64,000 nt of DNA, from the NCBI GenBank assembly GCA_040756375.1, contig JBFLZC010000019.1:42348-106347 (forward strand), in the 5' to 3' direction. Of the stretch, positions 61,424 through 64,000 are shown one piece after another. Numbering within the stretch: the stretch's first letter is position 1; every line of letters begins with the position of its first letter. This DNA comes from VGSG01 sp040756375 (GTDB lineage Bacteria; Desulfobacterota; Desulfomonilia; Desulfomonilales; Desulfomonilaceae). The position numbers and the translations under genes were made by a program. Below the pieces are notes generated by a model. That model did not search any database. It was not told where the DNA came from and was given only the letters and a program-made list of their open reading frames with translations.

Positions 61424-62489
61424 GGCGCGCCTCCCCGATTCCCGCGCTGTGCCAGGCAAGAGCGCCTGCGTTATCCACGTCAACCTGAATGCCTGACTCC
61501 AGCGAATAGGCCGTTTCCTGCTGAGGCATTTTTTCCCATCGTGCGAGCGCGGTGAGCGCGTCGACCGCGAATTGAGCGCCTGTTCCCGGACCGATCAGCA
61601 ACCCTGGCGCACGCAGAGCTACGGGTGTCCTGGACCTCGCGAAGTGGACCACGAGCGAAGCAGCCCTGGAAATGGCTTTTTCTGAAGCTTCTCGGGGCAA
61701 GGTGATGACAATTTCCGGGGCTCCCTCGTCCGAGAGAACCCTGGTCACCAGCCTTCTCGTTCGAGCCGTCTTTTTCCAGTCTATGTGTTTGTACGCATCT
61801 CCAGGAACGTATTCCCGGAACTGGTAAGGCACGCTGCCGGAAGGATCGGCTCGTTCAACCTTTCTGCCGGAGCCTGCAAGCCAAACAGGGACATGAGCGT
61901 CCACGGGCTCGATGTGCGGAAAGACCAGGACCGATTCCTCCGGACCGCACGGCCGAGAATAAGTTGCGAGGCCGAAAGGGAAATCCGAAGAGAGGATCCC
62001 AGGACCGATCAGATGATCGCCTCGACGGCTTACGGTAAACACACCCGATCCCTGGACTCGTCCGGTGTCCTCATCCGGGAATAGAGGAACGCTTTCCGTA
62101 GCGGCGGACAACGGGGCAGACTCTCTGAAGCTGAGTGCGTTTCCGGCCGGCGAACGGCCTTGCGTCTGCACCAAGAAGTCGATAGTGAATGGAACGTCAG
62201 CGTATATTTCAGTGGGGAAACGCCTGTGGAGGCTGAGATCCTTGATATTCCGCGTCGCGAGGCGCTGAGAAATCAGCGCCAAGCCAAGGGTCATGCCAAA
62301 GACGATGAAAAGGAAATTATTCACCGTCGCGATAGCCGCGAGAGGAACCCACACGAGCAGGAAGACGCAGATCCATCCCGGTCTGGTCAGCTTGAAGGAA
62401 ATGTGCTTCGTAAGTCTCACGATAAAAGAACACGAGAGTGTCACAATAGGATCTGGTGCCACGGATGCGTCCCGCCTCGCGGGACTCAT
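61416..62489 (-). CDS. DUF58 protein
   Basis: Up to 357 residues; a GTG at 62420 would give 334 residues and a start closer to the family (RLTKHISFKLTRPGWICVFL). The first ATG codes a stretch that lies partly in the neighbouring palindromic element, so the shorter form is likelier. Two membrane segments near the N-terminus are followed by the DUF58 block VPYQFREYVPGDAYKHIDWK, and a von Willebrand-like end. It works with the MoxR ATPase upstream in an unresolved envelope or chaperone function. It overlaps the transglutaminase gene by eight bases. Confidence 0.85.
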   Translation of the reverse strand: MSPARRDASVAPDPIVTLSCSFIVRLTKHISFKLTRPGWICVFLLVWVPLAAIATVNNFLFIVFGMTLGLALISQRLATRNIKDLSLHRRFPTEIYADVPFTIDFLVQTQGRSPAGNALSFRESAPLSAATESVPLFPDEDTGRVQGSGVFTVSRRGDHLIGPGILSSDFPFGLATYSRPCGPEESVLVFPHIEPVDAHVPVWLAGSGRKVERADPSGSVPYQFREYVPGDAYKHIDWKKTARTRRLVTRVLSDEGAPEIVITLPREASEKAISRAASLVVHFARSRTPVALRAPGLLIGPGTGAQFAVDALTALARWEKMPQQETAYSLESGIQVDVDNAGALAWHSAGIGEARHG

Positions 62490-62611
62490 CCGTGCTCATC
62501 GGACATTGCCCGATGGCCGCTGGAAACCTTTCCGGTCAAGAGGCCTGATGCCGTGCGCGCACCGCTGAGGCAGTTCCGGCACGGATGAGCCTTCGGCACA
62601 TCCGTGGCACC
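62455..62611. repeat. Palindromic element with GGTGCCAC ends
   Basis: GGTGCCACGGATG at 62455-62467 is the reverse complement of CATCCGTGGCACC at 62599-62611. Inner copies of CATCCGTG (62487-62494) and CACGGATG (62580-62587) give two smaller hairpins, including CCCGCCTCGCGGG. The outer GGTGCCAC matches the element at 12438-12508, so both may belong to one family. The left part overlaps the longest DUF58 reading frame. Confidence 0.65.
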
Positions 62612-62712
62612 AAATTACGATCAACTCCGGCGTAACAGGGATGCAGTTTCAGCCAAAAGCGGGAACCCAGTTTGAAGAGCGTAGTGCAACTCGTTGCACT
62701 ATCCGCCTGCCA

Positions 62713-63645
62713 TCAGACAGGGGCCGCGACCGAGCGCAGAACCTGGTTGAGTATGTCTCGCTTTCTTTTTCGGGTCATCCCATCGCCCGCGTGTTCCAAT
62801 GTCAGAATACGGTGAAGCGACACGGGAATAAAAACCCGCCTTAGATCTTGTGGAACGACGTAATCACGACTCTCAAGGAGAGCGGAGGCCTGCATAGCCC
62901 TCTTCAAGTGAAGGCCGCCGCGAGACGAGATGCCCAGTCGAATCTCCGGATGATCCCGGGTAGCTTTGATCAGGTCCAGAAGGTATTCCATCATACTCGA
63001 TTCAACGCGTATTTGACGAACGTTGTGCTGGAGCTGTCGGATCGTTTCCGCGTTGGTAATCGGCTCCAATCGCTCCGCGTCCACATGTTCCAAGTCCCTG
63101 GCCAGGATTTCCCGTTCGTGATCCCGGTCGGGATACCCCAGGCTGATGGAGACCATGAAACGGTCGAGCTGACTTTCTGGGAGCTGAAATGAGCCGAAAC
63201 GTTCCACTGGGTTCATGGTTGCCAGCACGAGAAAAGGATCTGCCAGGTCGTACGTGCGGCCGTCCACGGAAACCTTTCCTTCGGCCATTGCTTCGAGCAT
63301 CGCGGACTGGGTCCTGGAAGATGTGCGATTGATTTCGTCCGCGAGCAATACGTCCGTAAAGAGCGGGCCTTCTTTGAATTCGAATTCGTTGGTCTTGGGG
63401 TCGTACACGTTAATGCCGATCACGTCGGAAGGAAGTGTGTCGCTGGTAAACTGAATGCGCCGAAAACGTCCGCCAATGGAACGAGCAGTGGCAAGGGCCA
63501 ATAGAGTCTTGCCTACTCCGGGAATATCTTCGATGAGCACATGTCCCTTCGCGAGCAGGGCCACGACGACAGTTCGGACCTGTTCTTTCTTTCCAATGAG
63601 GACCGTGCAAATAGACTGCAAGAGTTTTGTTGAAACCGTATTCAT
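62713..63645 (-). CDS. MoxR-family AAA+ ATPase
   Basis: The start is set at ATG 63645, giving 310 residues (MNTVSTKLLQSICTVLIGKK); a longer frame to 63882 runs through the dispersed repeat and the IS110 end and is not credible. Walker A is IEDIPGVGKTLLA, Walker B VLLADEINRTSSRTQSAMLE, and the sensor region LVLATMNPVERFGSFQLPES with LDRFMVSISLGYPD. MoxR ATPases act as chaperones in assembling metal or envelope proteins. It is the first gene of the unit with DUF58 and transglutaminase genes. Confidence 0.92.
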   Translation of the reverse strand: MNTVSTKLLQSICTVLIGKKEQVRTVVVALLAKGHVLIEDIPGVGKTLLALATARSIGGRFRRIQFTSDTLPSDVIGINVYDPKTNEFEFKEGPLFTDVLLADEINRTSSRTQSAMLEAMAEGKVSVDGRTYDLADPFLVLATMNPVERFGSFQLPESQLDRFMVSISLGYPDRDHEREILARDLEHVDAERLEPITNAETIRQLQHNVRQIRVESSMMEYLLDLIKATRDHPEIRLGISSRGGLHLKRAMQASALLESRDYVVPQDLRRVFIPVSLHRILTLEHAGDGMTRKRKRDILNQVLRSVAAPV

Positions 63646-63733
63646 TGAACCGCAACTACTTTGGGAAATCTTGGAACCATCTCCAATATCGGCATTCGCA
63701 CGCCTTGTGTCAATGTTGCGACAAGCGCAGCAA

Positions 63734-63820
63734 ACCGGTAACTTGATTGATCGCGCATTCCTATGAAAGTCGTCGGCACGAGGCATCCCTGCGCGGGTCC
63801 ACGTATGGGGTGGTTTGGAG
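63734..63820. repeat. Dispersed repeat, copy 2, cut by an IS110 element
   Basis: About 87 bases from ACCGGTAACTTG to TATGGGGTGGTTTGGAG, similar to 49930-50015. Only 15 bases separate its right end from the stop codon of the transposase fragment, so the IS110 element appears to sit inside or at the edge of this repeat. Confidence 0.72.
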
Positions 63821-63835
63821 CGACTGTGTTTTGTG

Positions 63836-64000
63836 TCAAGCGAAAACTTCCCGGTACAGTTCTCTCTTCCTGGCCATGGCATTGAGAATGATCAGGAGTT
63901 TTCGCATACATGCCGTGATGGCAACCTTTGCCGGTTTTCCCGCATCCAGAAGACGGCGGTAGAATGACTTGATTGTGCCATTGTACCGGATAGCAGAGAT
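63836..64000 (-). mobile_element. IS110-family transposase, C-terminal part, cut by the window edge
   Basis: The minus strand is open from the window end to a TGA at 63838-63836, 54 codons. It reads ISAIRYNGTIKSFYRRLLDA, then GKPAKVAITACMRKLLIILN and AMARKRELYREVF. The KVA-x2-A-C-x-RKLL block followed by LNAM is the conserved end of the transposase_20 domain of IS110-family enzymes. Whether the rest of the element is intact cannot be seen. Confidence 0.88.

Noticed and set aside
62713..63882. Long form of the MoxR gene starting at 63882
   Set aside because: The extra 79 residues are read from the dispersed repeat and the IS110 end; the family start is at 63645.

Overview
The window looks like chromosomal DNA of a strictly anaerobic, GC-rich deltaproteobacterium (Desulfobacterota, perhaps Desulfomonile-like). 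The reasons are a phenol-carboxylation type operon built on PEP-synthase-like and UbiD/UbiX enzymes, HdrD-type CCG iron-sulfur proteins paired with a GlcD-type flavoprotein, a C_GCAxxG_C_C redox protein with an in-frame UGA best read as selenocysteine, and a thymidylate-synthase-like protein of the archaeal type. The taxonomic assignment is inference from gene content; no rRNA or tRNA gene was seen.

Layout. 1-9.0 kb (minus strand): an aromatic-activation operon, transcribed leftward, of UbiX, an FMN-binding split-barrel protein, PEP-synthase-like large subunit (PpsA-like), ATP-grasp subunit (PpsB-like), UbiD decarboxylase/carboxylase, an acyl-CoA ligase, a Tm-1-like protein and, cut by the window edge, a CBS-domain protein that fits the third phenylphosphate synthase subunit. 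A divergent LysR gene and a perfect palindrome next to a sigma70-like promoter probably control it. 10.3-19.0 kb: three exported ankyrin-repeat proteins, a second Tm-1-like protein, an HD-GYP response regulator, a PAS-GGDEF diguanylate cyclase and a PAS-only protein. 19.2-25.4 kb (minus): an NMT1-type binding protein translationally coupled to a membrane class III nucleotide cyclase plus an HD protein, then TrkA/TrkH potassium uptake.

25.5-33.0 kb: a FmdB-type zinc ribbon, GDP-mannose synthesis (a guanylyltransferase lacking its cupin, followed by a glycosyltransferase that carries one), a DUF4160/DUF2442 pair, a large AsmA protein. 33.1-39.4 kb: a giant protein ending in pyruvate-phosphate-dikinase ATP-grasp and phosphohistidine domains, overlapping a sigma54 activator with an MshEN-like domain. 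39.5-47.7 kb: HepT/MntA, a fused PyrD-PyrK, a degenerate M23 protein and Pcm, secreted low-complexity proteins, an HTH-DksA fusion, ThyA-like and DUF2062 proteins. 47.7-48.4 kb holds an assembly gap between repeats.

48.4-53.8 kb: a TetR regulator, the putative selenoprotein, a structured repeat element and a three-gene Fe-S/FAD/Fe-S oxidoreductase operon. 53.8-57.2 kb (minus): trpS, nth and a fused membrane/spermidine-synthase-like gene. 57.6-59.0 kb: a radical SAM protein. 59.3-63.6 kb (minus): the MoxR, DUF58, transglutaminase trio. The right edge contains the 3' end of an IS110-family transposase lying beside a second copy of the dispersed repeat seen at 49.9-50.0 kb. The best candidates for something new are the selenoprotein that a standard gene caller would truncate, the dikinase-like giant with its coupled regulator, the binding protein/cyclase pair, and the Tm-1-like protein inside the phenol-type operon.
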